Source of the DNA: DASVCN01 sp040905665
GTDB taxonomy: Bacteria; Deinococcota; Deinococci; Deinococcales; Trueperaceae
Direction: 5' to 3'
Assembly (NCBI GenBank): GCA_040905665.1
Contig: JBBDRD010000042.1
Location: forward strand, 19,464-83,463
Length of the DNA: 64,000 bases
The notes under the pieces are model-generated. The model was not told the DNA's origin. It searched no databases and worked only from the letters and a program-made list of their open reading frames with translations. A program made the translations under genes and the position numbers. Position 1 is the stretch's first letter, and the number at the start of each line of letters is the position of its first letter. This document shows, piece after piece, positions 32,017 to 41,071 of this stretch.

Positions 32017-33070
32017 TGAAGGTAATGAGGAGAATCAGCGCAAGCACCGCCATGATGCCGATGAAGTGGATAGTTTCCTCTTGCCCGGGTCTAAAGGGGC
32101 GCCGTCGTAGCGCCACTACAGTGGCCAGCAGCATGCGGCCGCCATCCAGTCCGGGGATGGGGAGCAGGTTGAAAACCGCCAGCGACAGGTTGATGAGCGC
32201 AGCGAGCATGAGAATTGGGGCGATGCCCACCTGAGTCGCCTGATTCACTGCGCTAATCATGCCCACCGGTCCTGCCACCTCGTCGGTCGAGCTGCCGGTC
32301 AGGATCGAGCCGAAGCCCCGGACGAAGGCAACTATCGCTTGTGGGACGGCGCGTAGGCTAAAAACGAATGATTCCGACAAAGCCTGCGGGAAGCCCACTG
32401 CAGCGTCCATCACAGTGACCGCCCCCAACGTTATACCCAGTTGCGGCGCGTTCTCGACTCCTTCCGGTGGCCAGGGCCGCTCGAAGGCGATCAGTTCACC
32501 GGCGCGTTCGACGACGATGGCCAGATGCTCATCGGAGCGAACCGTATTCACGACTCGTTCCCGGCTAGGATCCTCGACGCCGTTGAGTTGCGCGATCCGG
32601 TCGCCCGCCTGCAAGCCCAACGCTTCGGCCGGAGACCGGGCAACGACACCTTCGATTCGGGCGCCCGACTCGACTACCGCACCCGAGGTGAGCGCCCGGT
32701 AGGAGGGCTCCAGGGTGATTGCGAGCGCGATAAGCAGGGTGCCCAGAGCGAAGTTCGCGATGACGCCGCCTACCAGCACCCAGAGCTTCTGAGGGAGGTT
32801 CTTTGTCGCCATCCCTTCATCGGGATGGTGAAGATTGCCCTCCTCATCGACCTTGGGCGTCATGCCCGGCAGGTCGACGTATCCCCCGATAGGGAGGAGG
32901 GAGAGGCGCCACTCGGTGCCCACCCAGCGCCGCTTCCACACAACCGGCCCCATTCCCACGCTAAAGGCGCGGACCGGCACCCCCACACTGCGGGCGTTGA
33001 GGTAGTGGGCCAGCTCGTGGACGGTCACCGAGACAGTGAGGATAAGCAGAAAAATTACGGCTGTGAGCAT
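31988..33070 (-). CDS. rseP: RseP-like site-2 (M50) membrane protease
   Basis: 360 aa. The zinc motif HELAHY is in the first membrane helix, with a PDZ domain in the middle (RIEGVVARSPAEALGLQAGDRIAQLNG) and NLLPIPGLDGGRML as the second metal segment; two further hydrophobic helices follow. Cleaves membrane segments, typically of anti-sigma factors or leftover signal peptides. ATG 33070 has GGAG upstream. The nearby dxr is its usual neighbour in many genomes. Confidence 0.9.
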   Translation of the reverse strand: MLTAVIFLLILTVSVTVHELAHYLNARSVGVPVRAFSVGMGPVVWKRRWVGTEWRLSLLPIGGYVDLPGMTPKVDEEGNLHHPDEGMATKNLPQKLWVLVGGVIANFALGTLLIALAITLEPSYRALTSGAVVESGARIEGVVARSPAEALGLQAGDRIAQLNGVEDPSRERVVNTVRSDEHLAIVVERAGELIAFERPWPPEGVENAPQLGITLGAVTVMDAAVGFPQALSESFVFSLRAVPQAIVAFVRGFGSILTGSSTDEVAGPVGMISAVNQATQVGIAPILMLAALINLSLAVFNLLPIPGLDGGRMLLATVVALRRRPFRPGQEETIHFIGIMAVLALILLITFNELGGIIRG

Positions 33071-33139
33071 AACTCCATCGCACAAGTATGCCAGATGAGA
33101 CCCGCTGTCGTGGCAGACTGACCGACCGAGAGGGGGAAC

Positions 33140-34261
33140 TCAGGCCGAAGCCGCATCATCGCGTCCGCGCAACTCGCGCACCACGTCGGTCTTGCTGACT
33201 ACGCCCACCAGATGACCGTAGCGGTCGAGCACCATCAGTCGGCCGAGCTCGCCCGAGCCCAGGAGTTTCACCGCGTCCATCGCCTCGGCATCCGCCGTGA
33301 TCGTCTCGGCAGGCCTTACGATCGTCTGCACCGTATCGTCATGCTGGGCTTCGCGCGCATCATCCAGGCGAGCGAAGCCCAGCAAACTGTCGGCCGAATC
33401 CACCACCGGGTAACCGACATGCCGGCGGAAGTTGGCTAGGCGCAGGAACTGCCCGATAGGCATATCACCCGTCACGCTAATGACATCATTCGTCATCAGA
33501 TCGGCCACCGCCTTGCCTTCCAGCGCCGCGGTCATGGCTGCGTAGCGGGTCTCGGCACGGACAGCGTTGTAGACAAAGAAGGCCACTACGACCAGGAGAA
33601 GCTGGAAGGTGAGGAAGCCGTAGAGACCGAGCAGCAAAGCGACTACCCGGCTAACGCCGGCAGCAATTCGTGTCGCTTGCAAATAGGGCACCACTAGGGC
33701 GAGCAGCGAACGGAGTATCCGGCCCCCGTCGAGCGGTAGGGCAGGGAGCAGGTTGAACAGCGCCAGTGCCACGTTGGTGAGGGTGAGGTAGGAGAACACG
33801 AACAGCCCGCCCGAGCCCATCGGCACGAACTGCCAGATGAGCCAGCTGAGAGCGGCCAAGAGGAGGCTGGTGAGTGGACCGGCGATTCCCACGAGCGCTT
33901 CGGCCCCCCGTTGGCGCGGGAGTTCCTCGAATTGGGCGACGCCGCCCAGGAACCATAGCGTAATCTCCTTCACCTCGACATCGTAGAGGCGCGCGGCAAC
34001 TGCGTGACCGAGCTCGTGGATCAGCACGCCGGTGAAGAGCCCGAGGGCGGCTATCAGGCCAAGGATGTAAGGGGTGACGCCGTCGAGCAATGTGCTCGCC
34101 CCGCTCAGGTCGAAGCCGGCTCGACGCAAAAGCACGAGATAGCTGGGCAGCTGGTTGGCGATCAGCCAGGCAAAGAGCGGCAGCACCAGCAGGAACGAGG
34201 TGTCAAGCTTCACCGGTATGCCCAGCAAGCGGAAAGGCAGACGAATGGCTCCGCCGAACAT
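33140..34261 (-). CDS. Site-2 protease with C-terminal CBS domains
   Basis: 373 aa. Membrane helices in the first 230 residues carry HELGHAVAARL and NLLPALPLDGGRIL, the M50B metal ligands; two CBS modules follow (VADLMTNDVISVTGDMPIGQFLRL and ...LGSGELGRLMVLDRYGHLVGVVSKTDVV). This is the Rip3/SpoIVFB-like class regulated through CBS ligand binding. The start at 34261 begins just before the first helix; the longer frame lacks support. Confidence 0.9.
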   Translation of the reverse strand: MFGGAIRLPFRLLGIPVKLDTSFLLVLPLFAWLIANQLPSYLVLLRRAGFDLSGASTLLDGVTPYILGLIAALGLFTGVLIHELGHAVAARLYDVEVKEITLWFLGGVAQFEELPRQRGAEALVGIAGPLTSLLLAALSWLIWQFVPMGSGGLFVFSYLTLTNVALALFNLLPALPLDGGRILRSLLALVVPYLQATRIAAGVSRVVALLLGLYGFLTFQLLLVVVAFFVYNAVRAETRYAAMTAALEGKAVADLMTNDVISVTGDMPIGQFLRLANFRRHVGYPVVDSADSLLGFARLDDAREAQHDDTVQTIVRPAETITADAEAMDAVKLLGSGELGRLMVLDRYGHLVGVVSKTDVVRELRGRDDAASA

Positions 34262-34334
34262 CTCTAGTGGCGACCCGGCATGAGAATGGGAGGCCGGGCC
34301 CGCGGCAAGGCGACATCTAGCAAGCGGCGCCCAC

Positions 34335-35480
34335 TCACACCGGCGCCTTCCGTGCCAGGCGGTTACAGGCTTGCCGTGCCAACGAGCGGGCGTCGCTGTC
34401 GGCGGCGGACAGGTCGCTCCAGACAAGGACTCCACCAGGACCCTTCTCGAGCACCTCGGCTATTACCTCGGCAATGGCAGGGAAGGGAAGGCGGTGCCCA
34501 AGGAAAGCCTCGACCGCAACCTCGTCGGCGGCATTGAGGTAGACCGGCGCGAAACCACCTTTCTCGCCCGCACGGTAGGCGAGCGGTAAGCAGGGGAAGC
34601 GCTCCTCGTCGGGCGGCAGGAACTGCCACTCACCGCGTAGCGGCAGGGGAGAGAGCGGTATGGCGGGCCGCCGGGGCGCTTCGATGCCGTACTGGATGGG
34701 GAGGCGCATGTCGTGCGGGCCTATCTGCGCCTTGATCGAGCCGTCGCGAAAGCGGACCAGCCCATGTATGAGCGATTGCGGGTGGATAACGACCTCGATC
34801 CGCTCGAGCGGCACTCCAAAGAGGAAGTGCGCCTCCAGCACCTCCAGGCCTTTGTTGAACAGCGTGGCCGAGTCGACACTCACCTTGGCGCCCATCGTCC
34901 AGTTGGGGTGGGCAAGTGCTTGCTTGGGGGTAACCGACCAGAGGTCGGCAGGTTGCTCACGGAAGGGTCCGCCCGAGGCGGTGAGCACGAGGGCGTGAAC
35001 ATCGGCCGATTCCTCACCGCGCAAGCACTGATAGAGAGCCGAATGTTCGGAATCGAGCGGAGTGATGAGGGCGCCGGCCCTCTCGGCCAGCTCCAGCATC
35101 AGAGGTCCCGCAACGACCATCGCCTCCTTATTCGCCAGCGCCACGTGGAGGCCGGCAGCCAGCGCGTGAGCAGTGGGCTCGAGGCCGGCCATGCCGGGAA
35201 TGGCGGAGACGACCGTGTCGACGTCAAAGGCGGCTACCTCGTTGACGCCCTCCTCACCGCTCGCCAACCTGATTCCCGAAGGCAGCCGGCGCCTCAGTTG
35301 CTCCGCGACGTCCTGATGGCACGCAACCAGCCGAGGGCGAAACTCCCGTGCTTGTTCGACCAGCAGTTGCCAGTTTCGGCCGGCCGCCAAGGCGGCTACC
35401 CGGTAACCGCGCCAACGTGCGACTTCGAGTGTCTGCGTGCCTATCGAACCGGTCGAGCCGAGGATGGAGATCGTTTTCAT
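34335..35480 (-). CDS. dxr: 1-deoxy-D-xylulose 5-phosphate reductoisomerase
   Basis: Second step of the non-mevalonate pathway, 381 aa. NADPH loop GSTGSIGTQTLEVA, ALANKEAMVVAG, the metal and substrate site SEHSALYQCL, and HPQSLIHGLVRFRDGSIKAQIGPHDMRLPIQYG are all present. Start at MKTISILG; the upstream open frame is non-coding. Followed on the same strand by the two site-2 proteases. Confidence 0.96.
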   Translation of the reverse strand: MKTISILGSTGSIGTQTLEVARWRGYRVAALAAGRNWQLLVEQAREFRPRLVACHQDVAEQLRRRLPSGIRLASGEEGVNEVAAFDVDTVVSAIPGMAGLEPTAHALAAGLHVALANKEAMVVAGPLMLELAERAGALITPLDSEHSALYQCLRGEESADVHALVLTASGGPFREQPADLWSVTPKQALAHPNWTMGAKVSVDSATLFNKGLEVLEAHFLFGVPLERIEVVIHPQSLIHGLVRFRDGSIKAQIGPHDMRLPIQYGIEAPRRPAIPLSPLPLRGEWQFLPPDEERFPCLPLAYRAGEKGGFAPVYLNAADEVAVEAFLGHRLPFPAIAEVIAEVLEKGPGGVLVWSDLSAADSDARSLARQACNRLARKAPV

Positions 35481-35515
35481 CCCGCGCATTGTCGCCCATT
35501 GGCAAGCTCGCGACA

Positions 35516-35560
35516 ATCGCGCCGCTCCCGATTGCGCCGCTACCGATTGCAGCCGGGTGG
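35516..35560 (+). repeat. Three imperfect 15-nt repeats in the dxr/S4 intergenic region
   Basis: Units at 35516, 35531 and 35546 follow the pattern at(t/c)gcgccgct(a/c)ccg, the third being more diverged. They sit just upstream of the S4-gene -10 box TAGTCT (35561-35566). Confidence 0.55.
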
Positions 35561-35574
35561 TAGTCTGCCGCGAT

Positions 35575-36300
35575 ATGGTCGGCAAGGATACCGAGGGACG
35601 AAAGAACGCAGAATTGCATCGTTTGGAGGAGGCTGCCGGGGGCGGCAGAGTCGCCCACACCGGCTTTCTCGAGCCCGACGTGAGCGCGCAGCTCGTGCAT
35701 GCACTTACCGGTCTGGGTGTGTCGGCGCGGGCTTGGGGCGGCTTCGCGGGCGCCAGGCGACGGGTAGTGACGGCGTTCCCCTCACACATTCCGGAGGCGA
35801 GTACTTCGCTGACCAGCGTATGCCTGCCGGAGGTGGGCGACACCGCAAATCTGCGCTCCTTGGTTTCGGCGGCCGGCGTGCCACGAGAGGCGTTGGGCGA
35901 TAGCGTGCAACACCGGGAGGGAGTCGCGCTTGTGACCTTCGATCCGCCTCCCGCAGAACTCACCTCGTTGTCTGCACTCGAAGGCCACCCGGTTACGCCA
36001 CGCGTCGTTCCCCTCGACACAGGGGTGGCCGGCGGCCTGCGACGTTTGAGCGTAGTGGTTCCCTCGCTGAGGGTGGACGTTGTTGGTGCGAAGGGATTCC
36101 GCGTCTCCCGCTCCTACTTTTCCAAGGGGGTCGCCGGAGGCAAGGTGAGTGTGAACGGCAACAGGGTAGGAAAGTCCGGCGGCGCCGAGGTTGGCGACGA
36201 GATCTATGCCGAGGGACTGGGAAGACTGCGGGTGCTGAGCGTCGACGGAGAAACGCGGCGTGGCAACGTCAAGGTGAGCCTGGAAGTAGAGGCGACCTGA
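35575..36300 (+). CDS. YlmH-like S4-domain RNA-binding protein
   Basis: 241 aa. The C-terminal S4 domain reads RVSRSYFSKGVAGGKVSVNGNRVGKSGGAEVGDEIYAEGLGRLRVL. The N-terminal part (LEPDVSAQLVHAL...FPSHIPEASTSLTSVCL) resembles the YlmH family found near division genes. YlmH homologues bind stalled ribosome subunits or rRNA. TAGTCT lies 8 nt before the ATG. Assignment to YlmH rather than another S4 family is moderate. Confidence 0.75.
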   Translation: MVGKDTEGRKNAELHRLEEAAGGGRVAHTGFLEPDVSAQLVHALTGLGVSARAWGGFAGARRRVVTAFPSHIPEASTSLTSVCLPEVGDTANLRSLVSAAGVPREALGDSVQHREGVALVTFDPPPAELTSLSALEGHPVTPRVVPLDTGVAGGLRRLSVVVPSLRVDVVGAKGFRVSRSYFSKGVAGGKVSVNGNRVGKSGGAEVGDEIYAEGLGRLRVLSVDGETRRGNVKVSLEVEAT

Positions 36301-36330
36301 GGCGTTTGCTCCGTGGGCGCAGTAAATGAG

Positions 36331-36354
36331 GGAGCAGCAAATAATGTCTGCTCC
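36331..36354. terminator. Hairpin between convergent S4 and der genes
   Basis: GGAGCAG and CTGCTCC enclose a 10-nt A/T-rich loop. A third complementary element TTTGCTCC at 36305-36312 could pair with the same GGAGCA, so two folds compete. No T-run follows; the terminator role is inferred from position. Confidence 0.4.
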
Positions 36355-36363
36355 AGCCGGAGG

Positions 36364-37683
36364 CTAGAGCCGTACTCGTTTCCCACCATCTTTCGAACGC
36401 GATTTGAAGATCATCCGAAAGGGAACCTCTTTGAACGCGAGATCCTGGCGTATGCGGTTACGCAGATACTGTTCGTAAGGCCGAGTCATGAACTTCTCGC
36501 TGTTGACGCTAAACACGAATGTGGGGGGCGCAACGTCGGCCTGCGTGGCGTAGAAAAGCTTGAGCGGCTTCCCGCCAAAGTTCGGTGGTGTTTGTCGCTG
36601 GGTCCACACGTCCACCCAGCCATTGAGCTCGCCCGTTGTTACACGGCGCCTGGCGGTGTCGTAGACGCGGATGACGGTAGCCAGCAGCTCGTGCAGGCCG
36701 TAGTCGTTGATGGCGCTGGTGTAGACCTTGGGTGCGAAAGAGATGTGCCCTAGTTCGGTGTCGATGAGCGCTTCGAACTCCCGAAGCTTCTCGTCGGACA
36801 CCAAGTCCCACTTGTTTACCGCCACCACCACCGGTTTCCCGCCTTCTAGCGCGAGATTGGCCAGCCGCAGCTCGTGATCACCGAGTTCGAAGGGATCGAC
36901 TACCAGGATGGCCACGTCTGCCGATTGCAGGGCGCCTTCGGAGCGCAGCTTGGCGTAGAACTCGAGGTCGGCGTCGGGCTTGCGCCTGATACCTGCTGTG
37001 TCGACCAGAACGAAGGGTCGGCCGGCGAAGTTGAACTCCACGTCCACGGCGTCGCGGGTAGTTCCGGGCATGTCGGCCACGATGGTTCGCTCGTCACCGA
37101 CGATGGCGTTGAGCAGACTCGATTTGCCTACGTTGGGCCTGCCGATGATGGCGACCCGGACGGCCTGCTCCTGGACCCAATCGTCCTCGGGCGGCAGTCG
37201 CCTGCCTATCTCGGCGAGCAACTCGTAGGTACCGCGAGCGTGTTCGGCCGCGGTGGCGAACGGTTCTCCGAAACCGAGCGCGAAGAGCTCGAAGAACTCG
37301 GGTGTTTCCTCGTGCTGCGGATCATCGAGCTTGGTCGCGACTAGCAGTACCTGGCGGCCGCTATCGCGCAACCACTCGGCTACCTGTTTGTCGCCGGCCG
37401 TGAGCCCCATCCGCGCGTCGACGCAGAAGAGCACCAAGTCGACGTCTGCCAGCGCAACATCGACCTTGCTGCGAATCGCCTTCTCCCAGCGGTCCCCCGA
37501 CCAGAGGCCGCCGGTATCCAGCAGGAGCAAAGTGCCGGTCTCTTCGCTCTCCAGCTTGACGCTTTTCACGTCCCGCGTGACCCCCGGCTCGTCGAAGACA
37601 ATCGCCTCACGCCGCCCAAGCAGACGGTTGAATAGAGCCGACTTGCCGACGTTCGGGCGACCGACTATCGCGACCTTACGCAA
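36364..37683 (-). CDS. der: Ribosome biogenesis GTPase Der (EngA)
   Basis: 439 aa with two tandem G domains: GRPNVGKSALFNRLLG with DTGG near the N-terminus, and GRPNVGKSSLLNAIVG, DTAG and NKWDLV in the second. A KH-like C-terminal domain ends PFRMIFKSRSKDGGKRVRL. Assists 50S assembly. Overlaps fmt by 8 nt on the same strand. Confidence 0.96.
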   Translation of the reverse strand: MRKVAIVGRPNVGKSALFNRLLGRREAIVFDEPGVTRDVKSVKLESEETGTLLLLDTGGLWSGDRWEKAIRSKVDVALADVDLVLFCVDARMGLTAGDKQVAEWLRDSGRQVLLVATKLDDPQHEETPEFFELFALGFGEPFATAAEHARGTYELLAEIGRRLPPEDDWVQEQAVRVAIIGRPNVGKSSLLNAIVGDERTIVADMPGTTRDAVDVEFNFAGRPFVLVDTAGIRRKPDADLEFYAKLRSEGALQSADVAILVVDPFELGDHELRLANLALEGGKPVVVAVNKWDLVSDEKLREFEALIDTELGHISFAPKVYTSAINDYGLHELLATVIRVYDTARRRVTTGELNGWVDVWTQRQTPPNFGGKPLKLFYATQADVAPPTFVFSVNSEKFMTRPYEQYLRNRIRQDLAFKEVPFRMIFKSRSKDGGKRVRL

Positions 37684-38599
37684 GGAGTGTGCCCCCTCTC
37701 ACCTGATAGCCGTTAGCCCAGTCTCTTGCTGCTATTCGGCCCTTGCCCGGCGCCTGAACAGAAATGAGAGTAAGCGATCCTTCGCTCGCCGCTACCGTGA
37801 CACCTTCGGTCCCCACCCGTATTACCCGTCCGGGCTCCCCATCGTCGGCCGCCGGCCGCATTTCGTGGATTCGAATGCTCTTCCCGCCGTACTCGAAGCG
37901 CATGCCGGGCCAGGCAGATGTTCCTCTGAAGCGGTTGTAGATGGCGGAGGCTGCCTCCTGCCAATCGACGTCGCCGTCTTCCTTGTGCAGCAGTGGAGCC
38001 ATTGTCGCCAGAGAATCTTCCTGCGGCCGGCAGTGCAGCTCACCCCGCTCCAGCAGCTCCAGCGCCTCACTGATGGCCTTGGCCCCCAGCAGCGACAGTC
38101 GTTCGAAGAGCTGTGGCGCTTCCTCGTGAGGCTCGATGGCGATACCTTTTCGAAGGCACACCGGTCCGGTGTCGAGTCCCATTTCTGTTTGCATGATGCT
38201 CACGCCCGTCTCCCGTTCACCGCATATGAGCGCCCATTGCACCGGCGCCGCCCCCCGGTACTTGGGAAGCAGACTGGCATGAACGTTCAGGAATCCCGCG
38301 CGTGGCAGGTCCAGCAGGCTCTGGGGGAGAAGCTTACCGTAGGCGACGGTGATAGCGATGTCGGGTTGGAGCTCGGCGAGGAGGTCTTGAAACTCTTCGT
38401 TCCCCTTGAGTTTCGCGGGTTGCGCCAGCGTAAGACCCAGCCGCCCGGCCTCCCTAGCCACCGCCGGCGCAGCCCGAATCATTCCACGACCCGCGGGTTT
38501 GTCGGGCTGGCTCACCACCAGGGCAACTTCGTGCCGCTCTTTGAGCGTGAGAAGCGCCGGCAACGCGAAAGCGGGGGAGCCGAAGAAGACCAGCTTCAC
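37676..38599 (-). CDS. fmt: Methionyl-tRNA formyltransferase
   Basis: 307 aa, GTG start (VKLVFFGSPAFALPAL). Formyl-THF site and catalytic segment: NVHASLLPKYRGAAPVQWALICGERETGVSIM and GLDTGPV. Begins 1 nt after the def stop, so peptide deformylase and formyltransferase, acting on the same N-formyl group, are cotranslated. Confidence 0.95.
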   Translation of the reverse strand: MKLVFFGSPAFALPALLTLKERHEVALVVSQPDKPAGRGMIRAAPAVAREAGRLGLTLAQPAKLKGNEEFQDLLAELQPDIAITVAYGKLLPQSLLDLPRAGFLNVHASLLPKYRGAAPVQWALICGERETGVSIMQTEMGLDTGPVCLRKGIAIEPHEEAPQLFERLSLLGAKAISEALELLERGELHCRPQEDSLATMAPLLHKEDGDVDWQEAASAIYNRFRGTSAWPGMRFEYGGKSIRIHEMRPAADDGEPGRVIRVGTEGVTVAASEGSLTLISVQAPGKGRIAARDWANGYQVRGGTLLA

Positions 38600-38600
38600 C

Positions 38601-39185
38601 CTAGGGACGGCTCTTTTCGGTCCGCAGCGTGCGCAGCTCTTTGAGTCGCGCTTTGGCGTCGCGCTGCAACTGGGCCAACTCGGCGCGGTGCTCCTCGAGG
38701 AACGAGCGTCGCTGATCATCAGGTAAGCGATCGAAGAAGAGGATTCCTTCCAGGTGGTCGTACTCGTGCTGGATTACCTGTGCGAAGTGCCCCTCGGCAC
38801 GGAGCTCCCGCGGGTGGCCCGTTACGTCTTGAAAGCGCACCATTACGCGAAGGTCGCGCTCGAGCTGGTCGACGTAGAGTCCCGGAACCGAGAGGCAGCC
38901 TTCGGGCGCCAATTGTGTCCCGCCCCGCTCCACTATCGTGGGGTTCACGAACACGTGGTCGGCGATCTGAACGAGTTCGCCCTCCTCGTCGCGATTACAC
39001 TCGCTGGCCACGAACAGGCGCAGGGGCTCACCCACCTGCGGCGCGGCCAAGCCCACCCCGCTGTCATCGTGCATAGTTTCGACCATGTCCGCCGTTAACC
39101 GCTCGAGCTCCTCGTCGAAGCTAATAACCGGCCGCGCCGTGCGCCGTAACACCGGGTCGCCGTAGTAGCGGATTGGCCTGATCAA
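38601..39185 (-). CDS. def: Peptide deformylase
   Basis: 194 aa. The three motifs are GVGLAAPQVG, EGCLSVPG (metal Cys) and HEYDH (HExxH). The C-terminal extension is charged. TTG start with GGGAGG 5-6 nt upstream. First gene of def-fmt-der, downstream of ybbR. Confidence 0.96.
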   Translation of the reverse strand: MIRPIRYYGDPVLRRTARPVISFDEELERLTADMVETMHDDSGVGLAAPQVGEPLRLFVASECNRDEEGELVQIADHVFVNPTIVERGGTQLAPEGCLSVPGLYVDQLERDLRVMVRFQDVTGHPRELRAEGHFAQVIQHEYDHLEGILFFDRLPDDQRRSFLEEHRAELAQLQRDAKARLKELRTLRTEKSRP

Positions 39186-39215
39186 AACTACCTCCCGCCC
39201 AGCCGCCTCTGGTCG

Positions 39216-40139
39216 TCAAGGGCGAATGGGTGGACGCGAGAGCCGGACAGTGGCTGTCGGCGAGCCGACCAGAAGCACGCCATCGGGCAGCTCGAGCGTC
39301 ACTGGCAGAGTATACCCACCCGCTTCGGGCTCGTCCGTCGGCAGAGAAACCGTTGCAGGCACACTCTCGAGCGTACCCAAGACGCTCGCCGGCCCGATCA
39401 GCGACACCCCCGGCTCCTCCATCCCGGCGGTGACGGTGAACCCCGGAATAGCGGGCGTCTCCAGCTCAACCGGGACGCTACGAGTCACGAACACAGGTTC
39501 CGCTTCAACCGCCACTCGCACCTCTTGCGGTTCGATAGCCACGCCGCTCACCGGTTGTCCGGCGCTATTGACGGCAAACGGCGTGGTCGAGCTCTCGCCG
39601 GGTGACGGTCGCACCGGTGCGAGAACCCGGGCGACTTGAGCCAGGGCGGACGCTCTCGCTCTCACCATGATCTCGCCTGGCACCACCATCGTCGTCACCC
39701 TTGCGTCTGGCGGGCCGGTGCCGATGATAACTACGTCCACCGGCACGGTCTTGCCGGTGACGGCCTCCACCGTGCCGATCACATCGCCCGGGTTGACCCG
39801 CCGTAGATCGACCGCCTGCGGCGACAGTACCCGGATGGGCACCTCGAACGCTCCGCTCTGGTTGCTGAGGTCGAGAAGCGCCTCGAAATTGTCGGGACGC
39901 AACCGGTCGATCTGCCCACTGGGGCCCGAGATGGTTATTTCCACGAAGTCAGGCAGGCCGGTAACGACACTATCGGCGGCCAGGCCCTCCACGGTGATGG
40001 GGACGAACAACGAGCGCTGGGTGATCGAGGTGTCATTGACCGTAACGAACAGCCAGATGAAAGAAGCCAGCACCACGGCTCCTAATTTCTGCGGCCAGGC
40101 GTGGAGCAGCACGTTGAGCAGCCGGTGTACCTGCTTCAT
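39216..40139 (-). CDS. YbbR-domain protein (CdaR type)
   Basis: 307 aa. One N-terminal membrane helix (KLGAVVLASFIWLFVTVN) is followed by about four YbbR repeats outside the membrane (for example VPITVEGLAADSVVTGLPDFVEITISGP). Overlaps cdaA by 4 nt (ATGA). YbbR partners such as CdaR regulate the diadenylate cyclase. Confidence 0.88.
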   Translation of the reverse strand: MKQVHRLLNVLLHAWPQKLGAVVLASFIWLFVTVNDTSITQRSLFVPITVEGLAADSVVTGLPDFVEITISGPSGQIDRLRPDNFEALLDLSNQSGAFEVPIRVLSPQAVDLRRVNPGDVIGTVEAVTGKTVPVDVVIIGTGPPDARVTTMVVPGEIMVRARASALAQVARVLAPVRPSPGESSTTPFAVNSAGQPVSGVAIEPQEVRVAVEAEPVFVTRSVPVELETPAIPGFTVTAGMEEPGVSLIGPASVLGTLESVPATVSLPTDEPEAGGYTLPVTLELPDGVLLVGSPTATVRLSRPPIRP

Positions 40140-40876
40140 CCGCCGTACGCCTCCCGGAGCGCTTTGAGTACGTCGGCCGGGGCCATATCGCTGCGCAAGA
40201 TTCCGTCGCGAGCCAGGCTCACGGTGCCGCGTTCCTCGCTCACGACCATGACCAACGCATCGGTGACCTCCGAGAGGCCGAGTGCCGCGCGGTGCCTGGT
40301 GCCGTGCTTGGCGCTCCAGCCTTCGTGGCGCTCGGAGAGGGGGAAGATCGCACCGGCGAACGAGAGGACCTCTTCACGGATGATTACGCCGCCGTCATGC
40401 AGCGGCCCGTGCGAGGCGAAGATGGTGTTCAAAAGCGCGGCGCTTACGGGCGCATTGAGCGCGGTGCCGTTACGGCCATACTCCTTTAGCGGGGTGCGCT
40501 GCTCGATCGCGATGAGAGCTCCACGGCGTTGCGCGGCAAGCTCCCGCACCGAGGTCATGATCTCCTGAACCGGATCGCCGGTAGCCGCACGGGTTAGCCT
40601 GCCGCGTCCCACTCGTTCCAGGGCGGCGCGTAGCTCTGGTTGGAATACCACTACCAGAGCGATAAAGCCTACCGGCGCCATCCGGTCGAATACCCAGTTC
40701 GTCGCCTCCAGGCCGATCTGCGTGGACAGGAACCAGAGGCCAATGAGCGCCGCCAGCCCGCGCAGAACGTTCCAGGCGCGCGAGCCTATGAGCAACTGGT
40801 AACCCTGGTACAGAAACACCGCGATTATCAGGATGTCGACCAGGTCCAGCAGTCGAAAGGTTTCAAAAAACCACAA
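40136..40876 (-). CDS. cdaA: Membrane diadenylate cyclase
   Basis: 246 aa. Three N-terminal membrane helices precede the DAC domain, which has LHDGGVIIR (usually DGA in CdaA) and GTRHRAALGLSEVTDALVMVVSEE. Makes c-di-AMP, which controls osmotic and cell-wall homeostasis. TTG start with GGAGGG upstream. The change of Ala to Gly after the key Asp-Gly is conservative and does not by itself suggest inactivity. Confidence 0.93.
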   Translation of the reverse strand: MWFFETFRLLDLVDILIIAVFLYQGYQLLIGSRAWNVLRGLAALIGLWFLSTQIGLEATNWVFDRMAPVGFIALVVVFQPELRAALERVGRGRLTRAATGDPVQEIMTSVRELAAQRRGALIAIEQRTPLKEYGRNGTALNAPVSAALLNTIFASHGPLHDGGVIIREEVLSFAGAIFPLSERHEGWSAKHGTRHRAALGLSEVTDALVMVVSEERGTVSLARDGILRSDMAPADVLKALREAYGG

Positions 40877-41071
40877 GGGGCCCTCCGGGGCAAGGAGATA
40901 GCGGAGGCGGGGAAATCAACGAGCTAGAGCGTTTCCGTAATCGTAGATCGGCAGGCAGTAGGGACCTACTTCAAGCCGTCCCAGGATACCATGCAGCGCG
41001 CTTCTTCTCTTTGCTGACGGACGGCGTCGTGGCGGATTGTGGCGGGTTAGAGTGGCGCTTGGAGGTCAACA

